Below are positions 32,219 to 44,052 of a stretch of 64,000 nucleotides of DNA, piece after piece. A model generated the notes under the pieces. It was not told the DNA's origin, ran no database searches, and was given only the letters and a program-made list of their open reading frames with translations. Origin of the DNA: Thecamonas trahens ATCC 50062 (taxonomy: Eukaryota; Apusozoa; Apusomonadida; Apusomonadidae); NCBI RefSeq assembly GCF_000142905.1, contig NW_013657643.1, positions 1-64,000 on the forward strand, given 5' to 3'. Every line of letters begins with the position of its first letter. Within the stretch, counting starts at the first letter, position 1. The position numbers and the translations under genes are program-made.

Positions 32219-34648
32219 TCACGACGAGGCCGACGGGACCGAGTGGCCGATGGCATCGGCGGCGAGGTCTTTGCGGATCTTGGTGAGGATGGTGTCGGCG
32301 CCGTCGGCGAGGAGGGCGTCGGCGACAGCGACGCCAAAGGCGCGGGCAGCGTCGAGGACCCGGGCGTAGGCGCCGTCGTCAGCGGCGTCGTCGAGCGAGG
32401 CGCCGCCGAGTGCGTCGGTGAGCGAGACCGAGTCGTTGACGGCGACCATGTCGGCGCCATCGAGCGAGATGACTCGGGCGGTGATGGCGAGCTCGTTGGT
32501 GGCGGTGTTGAGGGTGGCCAGCGCACCGACCGGGAGCTTGCATCCGCCCTCGAGGTGGTGGAGGAGTGCACGCTCAGTGACGACCGCGACCTCGGTCGGG
32601 CGGTGGTTGATGGCGGCGCGGACCTGTGCGGCGGCGTCGGTGTCTGCGGAGCGGACCTCGATGCCGTACGCGGCCTGACCGACGGCCGGGAGGCAGAGCT
32701 CGTGGTCGAGGACGAGGTCAATGCGCCCGTCGAGCGAGACCCGGTTGAGGCCGGCGACCGCGAGAATGATGGCGGCGTACGGCGGGTCGCGCGTTGGCGT
32801 GTCGAGCTTGGTCAGCCGGGTGTGGATGTTGCCGCGGATCGAGTCAAAGACCAGGCCCGGGTACGCCCGCTTCAGCTGGGCAATCCGCCGCAGCGAGCTC
32901 GTGCCCACCACCGAACCGGCAGGGAGGTCGGCGAGCGACGTCGGGCGCGGGACAATGGCCCGCGAGAAGACGACGCAGTCCGACGGGCACGATCGCTCCG
33001 AGTAGGCGACCAGCTCGAGGCCGGCCGGCAGCTTGGTCGGCACGTCCTTGAGCGAGTGAACGAGGACGTCGACCGCCGAGTCGAGAAGCGCAGCCTCGAG
33101 CTCCTTGGTGAAAATGCCCTGCTCGCCAAACGAGGCCAGGTGGCGCGACTGGTCGAGGTCGCCGAGCGTCTCGCGTCGGACAACCGAAAAGGCGCCGAGC
33201 GGACGGGCGGCACGGAGCTTGCCCAGGATCTCACGGGTTTGCGCCAGCGCGAGCAGCGACGAGCGGGTCCCGATCCGCAGTGTCCGCTGGGTGTGGTCGT
33301 ACGCATGCACCGCGTCCACAAAGACCTTGACCTTGGCCGGGTCCATGTCCGGGTAAATGCCGTGCCCGAGGTTGCAGATGTACCCGGTCGGGCCAAAGGC
33401 TGAGAGCATGGTCCCGACAGCGGCCACTAGGTCCTCGTCCGATGCGTAGAGGTAGCACGGGTCGATGTTGCCCTGAAGCGCCACGCGTCCGCCAGTCTGC
33501 GTCCGCGCATACTCTGGGTCGATGGTCCAGTCGATGGAGAGCACGTCGTAGAACGAGTACGAGAGGTCGTGGAGCGCCCAGTGCGCGCCGCGCGCAAAGG
33601 CCGTCATCGGCACCGCCGCGGCGCCGAGCGCGCTCTTGACCCGGGTCGCAATCTGGGTCAGGTACGGCAGACCAAACTCGTCGTACAGCTCGCGGGTGAG
33701 TGCGCCGGCATTCGAGTCAAAGACCTGCAGCAGCTGCGCGCCAGCCTTGGCCTGCTCAACCAGATGCGCCACGACAACGTCGGTGATTGCCTGCAGCAGC
33801 TGGTGTGACGCAGCCTTGTGGATGTACAGCCACTTCTTGGCCTTGGAGTGGGTCTTCGACCCACCGCCCTCGATCATGTACGCCATCAGCGTCCACGGTG
33901 CACCAACAAACCCGATGAGCGGCACGGCGCCGCCGATGTTGGTCCGCGTCAGCGCAATGGCCTCGTACACATACGACAGCACGCTCGCCACATCCGGCTT
34001 GAACTCGAGCCGGCTCTGCATGTCCTCAGGACTCTCCAGCGGAGCTGGGAACACAGGGCCCTTACCCTTCACCATTTGCACCTCCATGCCCATCGCCTGC
34101 GGAACCACAAGAATGTCTGAAAAGATGATCGACGCGTCGTACTCGAACCGACGCAGCGGCTGCAGCGTCACCTCGCACGCCAGCTCGGGCGTGCGGCAGA
34201 TGTTGAAGAACCTGCACGTGCCGCCACCATCTCGCCACTGTGAGTCTTGCGCCCATACTGCAGCTCAGTCTCTCTATCTGATGTGGTACCCGACGTTTGG
34301 TCCGGCAAACCCCACATCCCGGCACCCATCACCGACCGGGTGAAGGCGGTGCGTCCGGCCAAGGATGGATGGGCAGCATGGGAGGGGAGGGGAGGAGAGG
34401 GAGGAGGAGGAGGGAGGCGGGGGGGGGGGGGAGGGGGGTCAAGTACATGGACACGTACCCATTGGCCTGGGAGACTGCGCGGTACTCGGGGAGGTAGCGA
34501 CCAGCCTGGCGCATGATCCACACAGGCGTCCGCTCGGTCGTCTCGCCACGAGCAGCACGGAGGAGCAGGTCATTGGCCAGAGGGGGAAGGAGCCATCACC
34601 AGCAGGCGGAGTCAAGGGCGCACCCTCAGCAGTCACAGATGCAGACAT
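32219..34648 (-). CDS. Bifunctional uroporphyrinogen decarboxylase - hydroxymethylbilane synthase fusion
   Basis: Two tetrapyrrole enzymes in one about 727-residue protein. UROD part, residues 1 to about 368: [51 protein letters not shown] and the His of [12 protein letters not shown]. It runs straight into HMBS, about 371-727: [29 protein letters not shown] with catalytic Asp, [20 protein letters not shown] and [11 protein letters not shown] with the Cys that binds the dipyrromethane cofactor. Exon 1 (34459-34648) and exon 2 (32219-34211) flank a 247-base intron with GTACGT donor. Exon 1 needs one extra base at the G5 run 34582-34586 to stay in frame. No obvious transit peptide. The intervening enzyme (uroporphyrinogen III synthase) is not part of the fusion. 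Confidence 0.93.
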
Positions 34649-35282
34649 AGCAGAGAGGAGGAGGAGAATGAGGGAGGGGTGATGGGAGGGGGTGGAGTGA
34701 TGTGTATGGGGGGAGCGAGGGAGGGAGGTGTGTTGGGGAGCATCATTCGGGTTGCCATGGCGGTTGTTGGCAGCCGACTGTCGTCATCATTGTTGTCGTC
34801 GTCATCGTTGATCTCCATCACATCATCACGCACGGGTTGATCAAGTCTGCCTGTCATTATAGTGGTGCTGGAGAAGGGTGATGGTATGGATGATAGAAGG
34901 AGGGTTTGTCTTGGATGATCGATGGGGGAAGGGGAGGAAGGGGGGGGGGCGAGGGGGGCGGGTGTGCCCGAGCTGACCCGGTCAATGACGCGCAGTGGCA
35001 ATGACGTGATGGGGACGAGTTGTGGGTAAAGGCATGAGATGGAGGCAGCGATGGTGTGATCGGGGAAGGAGAGTGGGTGGCGACATGATAGAGAGAGAGA
35101 GAGTGTGTGTGTGTGATGGGGTGGATGGGGGAGGGGATTGTGAATGAGGGCTGGGGAGGGGAGGGAGGGCGGGGAGGAGGCACCAGCTCGTGTACCCGAG
35201 CAATGGAGCAGAGTGCGGATGGCTCACCGGGCACCAGGTTCCAGGCATTAGACACGAGCATAGGCAACACTTGACGCAGACC
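34649..35282. other. Purine-rich intergenic region
   Basis: Divergent promoter region between UROD-HMBS and the small membrane protein gene. It contains GGGGAGGG-type purine tracts, a GA/GT microsatellite at about 35089-35116, and AAGTCTGCC at 34843-34851, a 9-mer also found upstream of two other genes. No coding evidence. Confidence 0.6.
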
Positions 35283-35705
35283 ATGGACATTGCACACAAG
35301 GTAGGTGACGGTGGGGATGAAGGCGAGCAGCAGCCGCGGGGGCTCGGCAAGCAGGGGGGAGGGGGAGCGAGGAAGGAGGCTTGCCCGCCGAAGCACTCAC
35401 GCCTGGGTGTGGACGGTGGCGATGTCGATGACGACGCGTGTTTGTGGGCGGACATGTGCGTGATGGGTGATGGTGGCAATGGGCGGTGATGGTCGGCGGA
35501 CGTGAGGATGTAGGTGGTGGCCGGCTCGCTCGGCGTGGCCTCGATCTATCTCACGGGATCGTTCCTCTTCAACACCTTCAACATTGTCCGCCAGTCGAAG
35601 GAGGGCCCGCCGCCGAACGCCCGGGTCAACGTCGAGGCTCAGGAGGCCGCGAACACTGCTGGCGCGTCGACAACATTGTCGAATGGATCATCGGCATCGC
35701 CGTAA
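35283..35705 (+). CDS. Small single-pass membrane protein (69 aa), possibly a COX14-like assembly factor
   Basis: Exon 1 (35283-35300) encodes MDIAHK; a 212-base intron with GTAGGT donor and GTAG acceptor follows, and exon 2 is 35514-35705. The result is a 69-residue protein with one hydrophobic helix (VVAGSLGVASIYLTGSFLF), a short charged hinge and a polar tail. Size, N-terminal HK and the position of the helix resemble small mitochondrial inner-membrane COX14/COA proteins, but this is similarity of shape only. The intron call rests on phase and splice signals. Confidence 0.5.
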
Positions 35706-35999
35706 CAAGATCGAGTCCCTCGATCGCCGCCTCGACGATCGACCTGCCTGCACTCGCCAATCGGTTGCCGAGCTGCCCATGTACATGGTCGAATCCCGCG
35801 GCAGCCGTAGCCGTCCCTTCATGCGTGCTTCGGATTGCGTACAACTGTTGCCCGCCGTATAAAGCATGCCACCCTCATGGTCAGCTCCGCCACGGCGGTA
35901 CCTGATCCCTCTGCGAGCCCGAGCACACGACAACCTGTCCCTGGCCCTAGCCCAGCCAGAGACACACTTGACTCTACACGTTTCAAGGTGGCGCGTGTC

Positions 36000-36744
36000 A
36001 TGGCAGCCGACGGATCGTCCTCGTCCTCGGGCGTCTTCTCCATCCCTGATGAGCTCGAGGAGATGCTCGATGACATCTCCAAGAAGTCGATGGAGTTTGC
36101 CGAGGAGCTGTCCGAGAAGCTCGACACAAAGTACAACTGCTGCGGCGTCAACTTTGGCTTTGATCCCATTCTTGGTACGGGCTGTACCGACCGTAGTGAG
36201 CAAGGGGCATGCTAAGACTACGGCCCAAATGCTCTGCGAGTATGGCGAGGATTGGGTGGGGATAGCGGTCGTATGTGGCTTGGGCATGGTCAGGTGGCGT
36301 GGGAGACGAGCCGGTTTTGAGCGTTGCGAAACGCGCGCAAAGGTCGTTCAGGCCATGGAGGGGTAGGGAGTGGGGGGGATGGGCAAGGTGAGGGCACACA
36401 GACTCACTCTGGGACATGGGCTGGGGACGTGCTGGAGGAAGGCAGGTCTCATTCCGTTGGTGGGGGATGCTGTGGCTGTCTTTATTGCCGGCTCGCTCGT
36501 CCTCCGCTCGGTCGTTCTTGGCCTGCCAAAGTGCAAGCTCTTCCACATGGGCTACAACATCGGGACGGATGCCCTGCTGGGCGCGTGCCCTATTCTGGGC
36601 GATATCTTTGACGTCTCGTTCAAGGCTAATGTGAAGAACACAGAAGTGCTGCGCAAGTTCCTCGCCAAGCACGGCGGCGCGCCGAATGCCGACCAGATGG
36701 ACGGGACCGAGGACCCCAAGTGCTGTCCGTGCGGATGCTGTTGA
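36000..36744 (+). CDS. DUF4112 domain protein
   Basis: A 157-residue protein from two exons: 36000-36174 and 36446-36744, joined across a 271-base intron with GTACGG donor. The join reconstructs the family's opening motif DPILGLIPLVGDAV exactly at the splice site, strong support for the intron. Then come a membrane helix (AVFIAGSLVLRSVVLGLP), GACPILGDIFDVSFKANVKN, and a Cys-rich end (CCPCGCC). DUF4112 proteins are small predicted membrane proteins found in bacteria and eukaryotes and have no established biochemical function that I know. The CCPCGCC tail could be palmitoylated or bind metal (inference). Confidence 0.85.
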
Positions 36745-36852
36745 GTGGCCGAGGGCCAGAAGAGGCGCGGCTAGGCTGTTCGCGGGCGCCGGTACGGCGG
36801 CTTTGGACTCGATGATGCTGGGCTAAGGGGATAAATGCTGCGCTGTCGCGAT

Positions 36853-36894
36853 GGTGTGTGTGTGTATGTGTGTGTGTGTGTGTGTGTGTGTATG
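36853..36894. repeat. (GT)n microsatellite
   Basis: Imperfect GT repeat just downstream of the VPS33 stop codon, probably in its 3' UTR. Confidence 0.85.
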
Positions 36895-36904
36895 CAGCAG
36901 AGAG

Positions 36905-39066
36905 CTAGAACGAGGCGCCGGCGAGGTCAGCGTCGCCGACAGAGCGGGTCTCGAGCTGCTCCATGCACTGCTCCATGAGCGAGCGGCCGGAGATGAGCTT
37001 GGTGGTGGCAACGATAAAGTCCTCGCGGCGGTCTGTGGCGGCCGAAGCGAGGAAGCGAATGGCGGCGAGCTCTGCGTAGGCGATGCCGCCGATGTAGACG
37101 ACGAGTGTGACGCGCGAGCGCTGGGCGGCTTCGGAGCGCATGGCATCGGCGGGGTCTGCGCCCGGGGCGGCGGGCGGGAGGTCGTCGTGGAGCGAGATGC
37201 CCTGCGGAATCTCCTGCTGGGCCTCGAACATGGGCTCGGGGATGAGGGCGGCGACGGGGCGCGGGATGGCGGCCCAGGAGCCCGGGCGCGAGGCGAGCTC
37301 GATGAGGCGGACGGAGAGCGGGGCGTAGCCGGAGAAGACGTACGAGATGTCGTCGGGATCGGCCTCGTTGACCTCGTCGGGGAGGAGGTTGAAGTTTTTG
37401 ACCAGGAGCGGGAAGCTCGACTTGCCCTCTGAGCGCTTGAAGAGGCCGAGCTTCTCGAGGTTGTGGAGGGTGAACATGTGCTCAAAGCCGTAGGCCTGGA
37501 CGATTTCACGGCGAAGAAAGTCGAACATCTTAGACTTGACGCCGTTGAGGGTGAGCGAGAGGATGCAGATCAGGCGCAGGACCTTGGTCAGCGGTTCCTG
37601 CTTGTTGATGCACTCCTCGATGTAGGCGACCGTCGAGGCCGAGTCGACCGAGTTGAGCATGGCCTGCTCGGCCTCAAGCTGGCGGTGGAAGGCGTCGGCG
37701 CGGGTCACCCGCATCAGCGCCTCGGTAATGTTCGTGTGGACGGTGAGCGACTTGTGCTCCGCCTGCGCATCCTTGAACGTGCCCACGTACGCCTTGACAT
37801 CAGAAATGGTCTGCACCTCGTGGCGCATGTCGTACGACTGGCGGACGCCCTCGGCCTTGGCGTGGAGGAGCGGGCCGAGAATGGCAAAGTTGTGGTCACG
37901 AATCTCGGTGTAGAGCTTGTCGTTTGAGTTGAGAGGGTGCTTGACCTGCCGACCGGTGCCCGACGGGCCGTCTGGGCCGAGCATGGCCGGATCGAGCCAC
38001 ACAAACGTGTTCTTGATGCCAAACTCCTCGTTGATGAGGCCCTCGTAGGTGAGCGGGGTGCAGAGCGGAGTGACGAGGTCGACTGCGCGGTCGATGAGAA
38101 TGACCCGGTCGATTTCGGGCGTGATCATGTTGGCCTCGGACGACTGTGCCGCCATCCGCATCATCATGTCTGCCACAAGCTTGGCTGCCGGCCCTGCGCC
38201 CATGATGTGCGGAATGGTGCCGTACATGGCCTGGATCTTCATCAGCGACGTCGCCACCGAATACAGCGCCGTCCGGTCGCCGTCGAGGTAACACTCTCGG
38301 AACGCGCTCTCCATTTCCAGCGAGAGCACGTCGTCGTCGAGTGGAATGAGGTCCATCGCAAACTCAAACAGCGTGCAGTCGCCGAGCACGCCCTCCTCCT
38401 CCAGCACCCGCTCGCAGATAAGCGTCTTGCGCGGCGCAAAGAGCACAAAGTACTCGTGCGTGCCCTCCACCGCTCCCCGGATCTGCCTCGCAATCATCTT
38501 CATGTTCTTGAGCGTCGGCCGGGTAATGTACACCACATTGCGAGCCGCGTCACGCAGCGCACCGGCCTCGAGCTTGCGCAGGTTGGCCACGCCATGCTGC
38601 TGCAGAAACGGCACAGTCGTGACCAGGCCCAGCGGTCCCGTGAGATTCGAGTCGATCACCAGCTCCTTGTCGCCGCGGATCTGCACCATGTTGACCGCCG
38701 CGGACCAGGGCAGAAGCAAGCGGCAGCCGAGTACACGCCATGGGTGAGTCCACATGCTATACACACACCACACACACACACGCACTGCGCATGCCATCTT
38801 CCCCACCTCCACTTGCCCTGTACCCCCCCCTCCCCCCGCTCACCGTCCACACATGCGGCGGGAGCCGGTGCCCATGGCCCATGTGCGACCAAATTCCCTC
38901 ACCAACCACCCCACGTCCCTCCCCTCCCCACCACCACCACCACCACCACCACCACCACCACTACCATCACCACACATACCATGTCAAGGTAGTCCATGAG
39001 CTCCTCCTTGGCATGCTCGCGGAGTGCAGCGAGGTTCACCACCGCTCCGGACAGGTTGGCAGCCAT
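36905..39066 (-). CDS. VPS33: VPS33-like Sec1/Munc18 protein (HOPS/CORVET)
   Basis: SM protein that templates SNARE assembly within the HOPS and CORVET tethers at endosomes and the lysosome. Exon 1 (38980-39066) encodes MAANLSGAVVNLAALREHAK and ends YLDM at a GTATGT donor. A 299-base intron with a (CCA)n microsatellite follows, then exon 2 (36905-38680), giving 620 residues. The spliced N-terminus aligns without gaps to animal VPS33A around LD...KxLVxDxxLTGPLGL. Further signatures: LIDRAVDLVTPLCTPLTYEGLINEEFGI and LRLICILSLTLNG. Close to animal VPS33 length (about 600). VPS33A versus VPS33B cannot be decided. Confidence 0.92.
38929..38962. repeat. (CCA)n microsatellite in VPS33 intron
   Basis: About eleven CCA/CAC triplets close to the donor of the VPS33 intron. 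Confidence 0.9.
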
Positions 39067-39371
39067 GGTAGTCGGCCGAGTGCCACGACAAGTGCTGGTG
39101 CCGTCTAGTCGCTCACGCCCACGCTCACGCTCACGCTCCCCTCTCCCCCTCTCGGCTCCTCTTGCTGCCCACCTCTGGCCAATCTCTCGCCAACCTGTCA
39201 TGCCCTTCCTGATGAGGCCCCACTGCTTCCGATTGTGCCCAATTCATGCATTCTCATAGCCGATCGAGTCGAGTCAGCCGACTGTCATCGTGGGAGTCTG
39301 ATGACCCGCAAAGAGCCTCTCCCCCCCTCCCTCTCTCTCTCTCTCTGTTCAAAGATCACGGGCGACAGCAG
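39067..39371. other. Intergenic C/T-rich region
   Basis: About 300 bases between VPS33 and the coiled-coil gene. It contains a CAGCCGACTGTC element at about 39279 resembling one near 34771, and a CT tract at about 39335. No gene seen. Confidence 0.5.
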
Positions 39372-40185
39372 CTACACGTGGTCGTCGAGAATCGAGTGCA
39401 GCTCGGGATCAATGACGGGGCTGGCGTCTGATGACGGCTCGATCGAGTCTGAGAGCGTCTCGAGAAACTCGACGATCTCGGCGAGCGAGCGCCCGGCAAG
39501 GACGGGCGAGTCGGCGAGTGCATTGCGGAGCGTATCTGCTCGCCCTTCCTTTGTAATCTGCGCCAGCCGCGCCTCCAACTCGGTGTTCTCCACCGTCAGC
39601 TGCTCCAGCTCGTCCCTGAGCGCCTCAATGGCGTACTCCTGGCCCTCGGTCACCACGCTGCTGTTCGATCGGTGGCTCATTGTATTCGGCAGATCTGCAC
39701 ATCACACCGCCGCACCCATGAGTACATCCATCTCTCCCTCTCTGCCTATCGCACACTCTCCCCTCCATCCACACCATGCAGCCGTACACAGAGATGATGC
39801 CAGATACGCATCGCCCGACGCATTCATCAGCCCAACCGCGTTCTCGCGCTCGTGCTTCTCCTCCAGATACCGACCCTATTCCCACGCCCACGCCCACGCC
39901 CACACCCACATCCATGCCCATGCCCATGCCCATGCCGACACCCACGGCCACGGCCACGGCCATGCCCATCCCCCCCCCAGGCCCCACGTCACCATGCATG
40001 AGTCTGCTCCAGATCACCCACCCCTCGCCCCCACCCCCACCCCACCCCTCACCCCTCGCCCCCACCCCCCGCCCCAACCATACAATGACCGCCTCTAGGG
40101 CTGTATGCAGCTGAATAGCATCGTCCCAGTCCTCCGGCACCGCAATGCCCAGCTGGACCAGCCTCCGCTCGAGCTCGTCGGTCAT
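39372..40185 (-). CDS. Small coiled-coil protein, two exons
   Basis: Not recognised. Exon 2 (to 39372) encodes a clear heptad coiled coil (EALRDELEQLTVENTELEARL) followed by an acidic C-terminus. An in-phase upstream exon from 40185 encodes MTDELERRLVQLGIAVPEDW and DDAIQLHTALEA. A GTGAGG donor near 40052 and an acceptor at 39695 would join them into 151 residues. The intron holds hexameric CCCACG/CATGCC repeats. The exact donor is uncertain, and the second exon has its own ATG at 39680. Possibly a centrosomal or cytoskeletal adaptor, but that is a guess. Confidence 0.5.
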
Positions 40186-40333
40186 GCAGAGAGTAGCGTC
40201 GCGTCGAGTCGAGTGCAGCTCCCGGCTCCCGCGCCTGCCAGAGACAGCTCACAACGCGGCCTTTGAACAGATGGGCCGCTCGCCCATCACGATCTGCTTT
40301 ACCACGAAACCAACCACGGGGCTAGCGATAGTA

Positions 40334-41380
40334 CTAGAGATTGGCATGCGAGGGCATACGCTTGCGATCACGAGCAAGGTTCTTCTTCCGCTTGCGCTTG
40401 ACGTACTTGTTGAGGTTGCCGGACTTCTTGAGCTCCTCAAACTTGATGGCGAGGTCAAGCTTTTTGCGGTCCTTGTTCTTGAGATGGTACGGGTTCTTGC
40501 CCTGCGCCACCAGCGCTGCCTCCATCCGCTTGCGCTCGATGTTGCGCCGCGCCTTGGCCCGCCGATCATCAATGTTGGAGGCCATGGCCTGAACCTTGCG
40601 CAGCTGGTCGCGCAGCTCCGCGCGCGCATCAGGGTTGCGCTCCTTCTTCAGCGACTTGCGCAGCTGCCCCATTTCCACGTCCTGCTGCTCGCGGATGTGT
40701 TTGTATCGAGCGTACCAGAGGTTGTGGTCGGTCGAGCCCGAGACGAGCGAGTCGAACCGCGGATCACGGGCCCGCACCGGCTTCTTGCCGCCGCGCAGCC
40801 GCGACGGAAGGCCCCGCGGCTTGGTCTTGGCTGACATCTCCACCGGCCCATGCCGCGACGTTCTCTGCCTCTTCATCGGCCGCTGCGAGCTCTTGCGCTC
40901 ATCGTCGGAGCTCGACGCACCCTCCGATCCGCTTCCCCAGCCGCCTGCCCCGGACTCGTCCGACGAGTCTCCCAGCCGCTGCCGCCGCAGCGCGTCCCGC
41001 TTCCGCTTCCGCGCCAGCGCCAGACCGCCCTTGACGCGAGCGAGCACAGTGCCCAGCTCCTCGTCGTCCTCGCTCACATCGCTCCGGTCGAGATATCCGA
41101 CCGAGTCCATCGATCCCGACGAGCAGCCTTCACCGTCGTTCGACACACCGCTCTCCACCGACGACGATGATGTCGAGTATGTGTACGTGTACTCGTCGTC
41201 GTGCGCCTTGGCCGCCTCGGACCACTTTGCCCGTGCCGCCGCCCGCGACGCCTTCCCATCCCTCGCCACCGGCTGCTCGTCGTCTCCCCTCTTGGCAGGC
41301 CAGCCCTTGCCCTTGCCCTTGCCTTTACCCCCGGAAGCCCCCCTGCCCTTGCTCTTTCCCTTGTCCTTGCCACCACCCAT
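40334..41380 (-). CDS. RRP36: RRP36-like rRNA-processing protein (DUF947)
   Basis: Nucleolar factor needed for early cleavages of the pre-18S rRNA within the small-subunit processome. A 348-residue protein. N-terminus: Lys/Gly repeats (KGKGKGKGW) and acidic Ser stretches. C-terminal half carries the family block: PVEMSAKTKPRGLPSRLRG, RARDPRFDSLVSG, then YARYKHIREQQDVEMGQLRK, a long basic helical region and KSGNLNKYVKRKRKKN. The last part (KRKRKKNLARDRKRM) should direct it to the nucleolus. Single exon. Recognised by motif order, with the conserved RDPRFD as anchor. Confidence 0.88.
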   Translation of the reverse strand: MGGGKDKGKSKGRGASGGKGKGKGKGWPAKRGDDEQPVARDGKASRAAARAKWSEAAKAHDDEYTYTYSTSSSSVESGVSNDGEGCSSGSMDSVGYLDRSDVSEDDEELGTVLARVKGGLALARKRKRDALRRQRLGDSSDESGAGGWGSGSEGASSSDDERKSSQRPMKRQRTSRHGPVEMSAKTKPRGLPSRLRGGKKPVRARDPRFDSLVSGSTDHNLWYARYKHIREQQDVEMGQLRKSLKKERNPDARAELRDQLRKVQAMASNIDDRRAKARRNIERKRMEAALVAQGKNPYHLKNKDRKKLDLAIKFEELKKSGNLNKYVKRKRKKNLARDRKRMPSHANL

Positions 41381-41539
41381 CCCCAGCGAAAATGAGTGTC
41401 GTGTGTCTCGTCCGTGTCTCGTCGCCTTTCCCTCCCGGCCTGCGGCCGGGTTGGATGGATGGGAGCACTTCGGCCGGTGGCCCGTCGGCCGGCAAGTGGA
41501 GCACAGGTTTTACAATGCCAGGCAGAGCAGGTTGGCACT

Positions 41540-42962
41540 CTAGATGACCTTCTCGATGAGAACGGCAATGCCCTGGCCACCGCCGATGCAGGCCGAGCCA
41601 ATGGCGTACTTGACGTCCAGGTTGGCGACGCGATGGGCGAGGTGCGACATGATGCGGGCGCCCGAGGCTCCCAGCGGGTGGCCGAGAGCGATGGCGCCAC
41701 CGGACGCGTTGGTGATGGCGCGGTCGAGGCCGAGCTCACGCTCGCAGGCGAGGTACTGCGGGGCAAAGGCCTCGTTGATCTCGACCAGGCCGATGTCGTC
41801 GAGCGAGAGGCCGGACTTGGCAAGCACGCCGCGGATGGCCGGGACCGGGCCGATGCCCATGATGGTCGGGTCGACGCCCTCGACGTGCCAGGCGACGACG
41901 CGGGCGAGCGGGTTGAGGCCGTGCTTGTTGGCGGCCTCCTCCGAGGCGACGACAACCGACGCGGCACCGTCACAAATGCCCGATGCCGCGCCAGGCGTGA
42001 CCACGCCGTCCTTCTTGAACACCGTCGGCAGCTTGCCGAGCCCCTCAAGCGTCGTCTCCGGCCGCGGGTGCTCGTCGATGGCAAAGGTCGTCGTCTTCCC
42101 GCGCTTGCCCTTGACCTCCACCGGCGCAATCTCGGCGTCAAACACGCCGTTGGCCGCCGCCGCCGCCCACCGGGCCTGCGACGCGAGCGCGTACTCGTCC
42201 GAGTCCTCGCGCGTCACGTTGTACATCTCGGCGAGCTTCTCCGCCGTCATGCCCATCGGCGACTGCACATGCGAGTCGGTGAGCCCGGCCCAGAGCGTGT
42301 CCGTCATCTGCGGAGGCTGCCCCAGCACCGTTCCGAACCGCATCGAGCCCGGCAGGTGGTACGGCGCCTGCGACATCGACTCGGTTCCGCCCGCAACCGC
42401 CACCGAAGCCTCGCCGAGGAGGATAGAGTGCGCCGCTGAGACCAGCGACTCAAAGCCGGAGCCGCACAGCCGGTTGACCACGTGCGCCGGCGTCGAAATC
42501 GCGCACCCCGACTTGAGCGCCACATGCCGCGCAAGGTACGCCGCCTGCGGGTCAGTCTGCTGCACGTTGCCGATCACCACGTTGTCGACGGCCCTGTGCG
42601 CACGAGTGAGAAGAAGGGAGAGTGAGTGGGGGTGTCACGGTCATCGCTTGGGTGGTCTCCGCCACTTCAAATTTGTCACTCTCCTCGCGGCGGAAGAAAA
42701 TGACGCGCTAACGCCACCTCGCCTCAACCCGGCCGTCATTCTTCGCTCGCCAGCTCCCCGCCCAGCCCGCAGGCGAAGCAAGACTCTGCCCCCCCACAAC
42801 CACCACGTACTCGGCCGAGACGCCAGCGTCAGCAATGGCGGCGCGGGTGGCATGGACCGCAAGGTCGGTGGCTGACATGCCCTTGAGCGTCCCGCCAAAG
42901 GTGCCAAACGGCGTCCGCTTGGCGCCCACAATGAAGAGGTTCGTAGCTGCGCGAGCTGCCAT
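41540..42962 (-). CDS. ACAA2: 3-ketoacyl-CoA thiolase, ACAA2-like
   Basis: Last step of mitochondrial beta-oxidation: thiolytic release of acetyl-CoA. Exon 1 (42811-42962) encodes FIVGAKRTPFGTFGGTLKG and ends at a GTACGT donor; exon 2 is 41540-42593, intron 217 bases, total 401 residues, close to ACAA2. Active-site Cys is in NRLCGSGFESLV; the two C-terminal catalytic motifs are VEINEAFAPQY with GGAIALGHPLGASGARI (His) and SACIGGGQG (Cys). GGTESMSQAPY and PIMGIGP-like segments match ACAA2 closely. No PTS1, and like ACAA2 the N-terminus seems to start at the mature domain. Confidence 0.95.
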
Positions 42963-44052
42963 GCTAAAGTGCTTGGTGCAAGAGTCAGTGAAGTGCTACA
43001 GTCGCCGATGCCTTGACCGCGCCCGTCGTCCCTCAACAACACACAGCCCCCCCTCACCGCATCAAGGCTGTAAACGGCGACAGCTTCAAGGATGGGGAGA
43101 CGGGGGCGGCCGTCGCAAAACCGGCCATCGTCGATCCATCGGTCTGTATAAACGTCGAGGTGCCGATCAAGGCCGGGCCGATTGCCCGAGCGCTGGCCGG
43201 TGCTCTTATCATGCATGCAGGCAACATCTCCAAGGGACGCCCATCCTCTACATTGCAGCGGATACCAGCTGCAGGTATCTGTGCTTTTATTGCGCTACAG
43301 CAAAGCGACTCGTGGCCAGCCCAAGCTCGCTCGAGATCCGATCCCAGCCGACCACATGTCAGTGCATTGAATTGATACCCCCCCATCATCCACTGGCAGC
43401 TGGCCAGTTGCCCAATCTTGATGACGCCATCCAACACCGCCATCTCGCCGACTCGCCGCAGGCAACAGCTCCGCAGTCGAGGCCACCGCGTTCGACCGAC
43501 GAGTGCCGGCCGATTCGCCCGCCGGCCAGTCTGCACTAGAGGCACTCGACTCGGCGGTGAGGCAACCGAGCTTGGTGTATGTCCCCATGTGAGAGAGCGT
43601 GTTGATGGAGCCGGTAGCGTTGTACCTGGGTGGGTATAGATGGCTGATGTGGGTATGGTCTGTGCTCTTGCCAACGTATGCGCCATGCTCAGACTCGCCA
43701 TGGTCGCCGCCTCCCACCGGCTGGCATTGCCTCCATTTTCGGCTCGCCATCCCATCGCTGCGGGAGAGCGAGGGCTAGGGATGGGCAAGTATGGGGCATT
43801 GTCCATGGATTCCTCCCCGTTCTTCAGCTGTACCCCTCGGCGTAGCATGGTGGTAGACCCTGCGCGTCGTTTCTCTACCTTTATCAGCCTCTTTCCCCGT
43901 ACCCAGCCGCGAGAATGCCTGTGACGCGCTGTGTGTGTTGGTGGAGACAGTCGAATCGAGAGCGACTCACCGAGAGATGCGGCGATGATGGCGATGCGGG
44001 GGATGATGCTGAACTGCGGCGATGATGTGATGGCGGCCTTTGGCTGTACGGT
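42963..44052. other. 1.1-kb region without recognised gene
   Basis: Between the divergent starts of thiolase and the mitoferrin-like gene. Several frames stay open by chance in GC-rich DNA (for example 43054-43848 minus), but none has a domain, conserved motif or splice pattern. It may contain unrecognised 5' exons of the carrier gene. Confidence 0.5.

Noticed and set aside
32243-33403. 386-codon plus-strand frame opposite UROD-HMBS
   Set aside because: Antisense shadow; all recognisable enzyme motifs are on the minus strand.
43054-43848. 264-codon minus-strand frame between thiolase and the carrier
   Set aside because: No family motif, no good start context, and overlapping open frames on both strands; reported only as an unassigned intergenic region.
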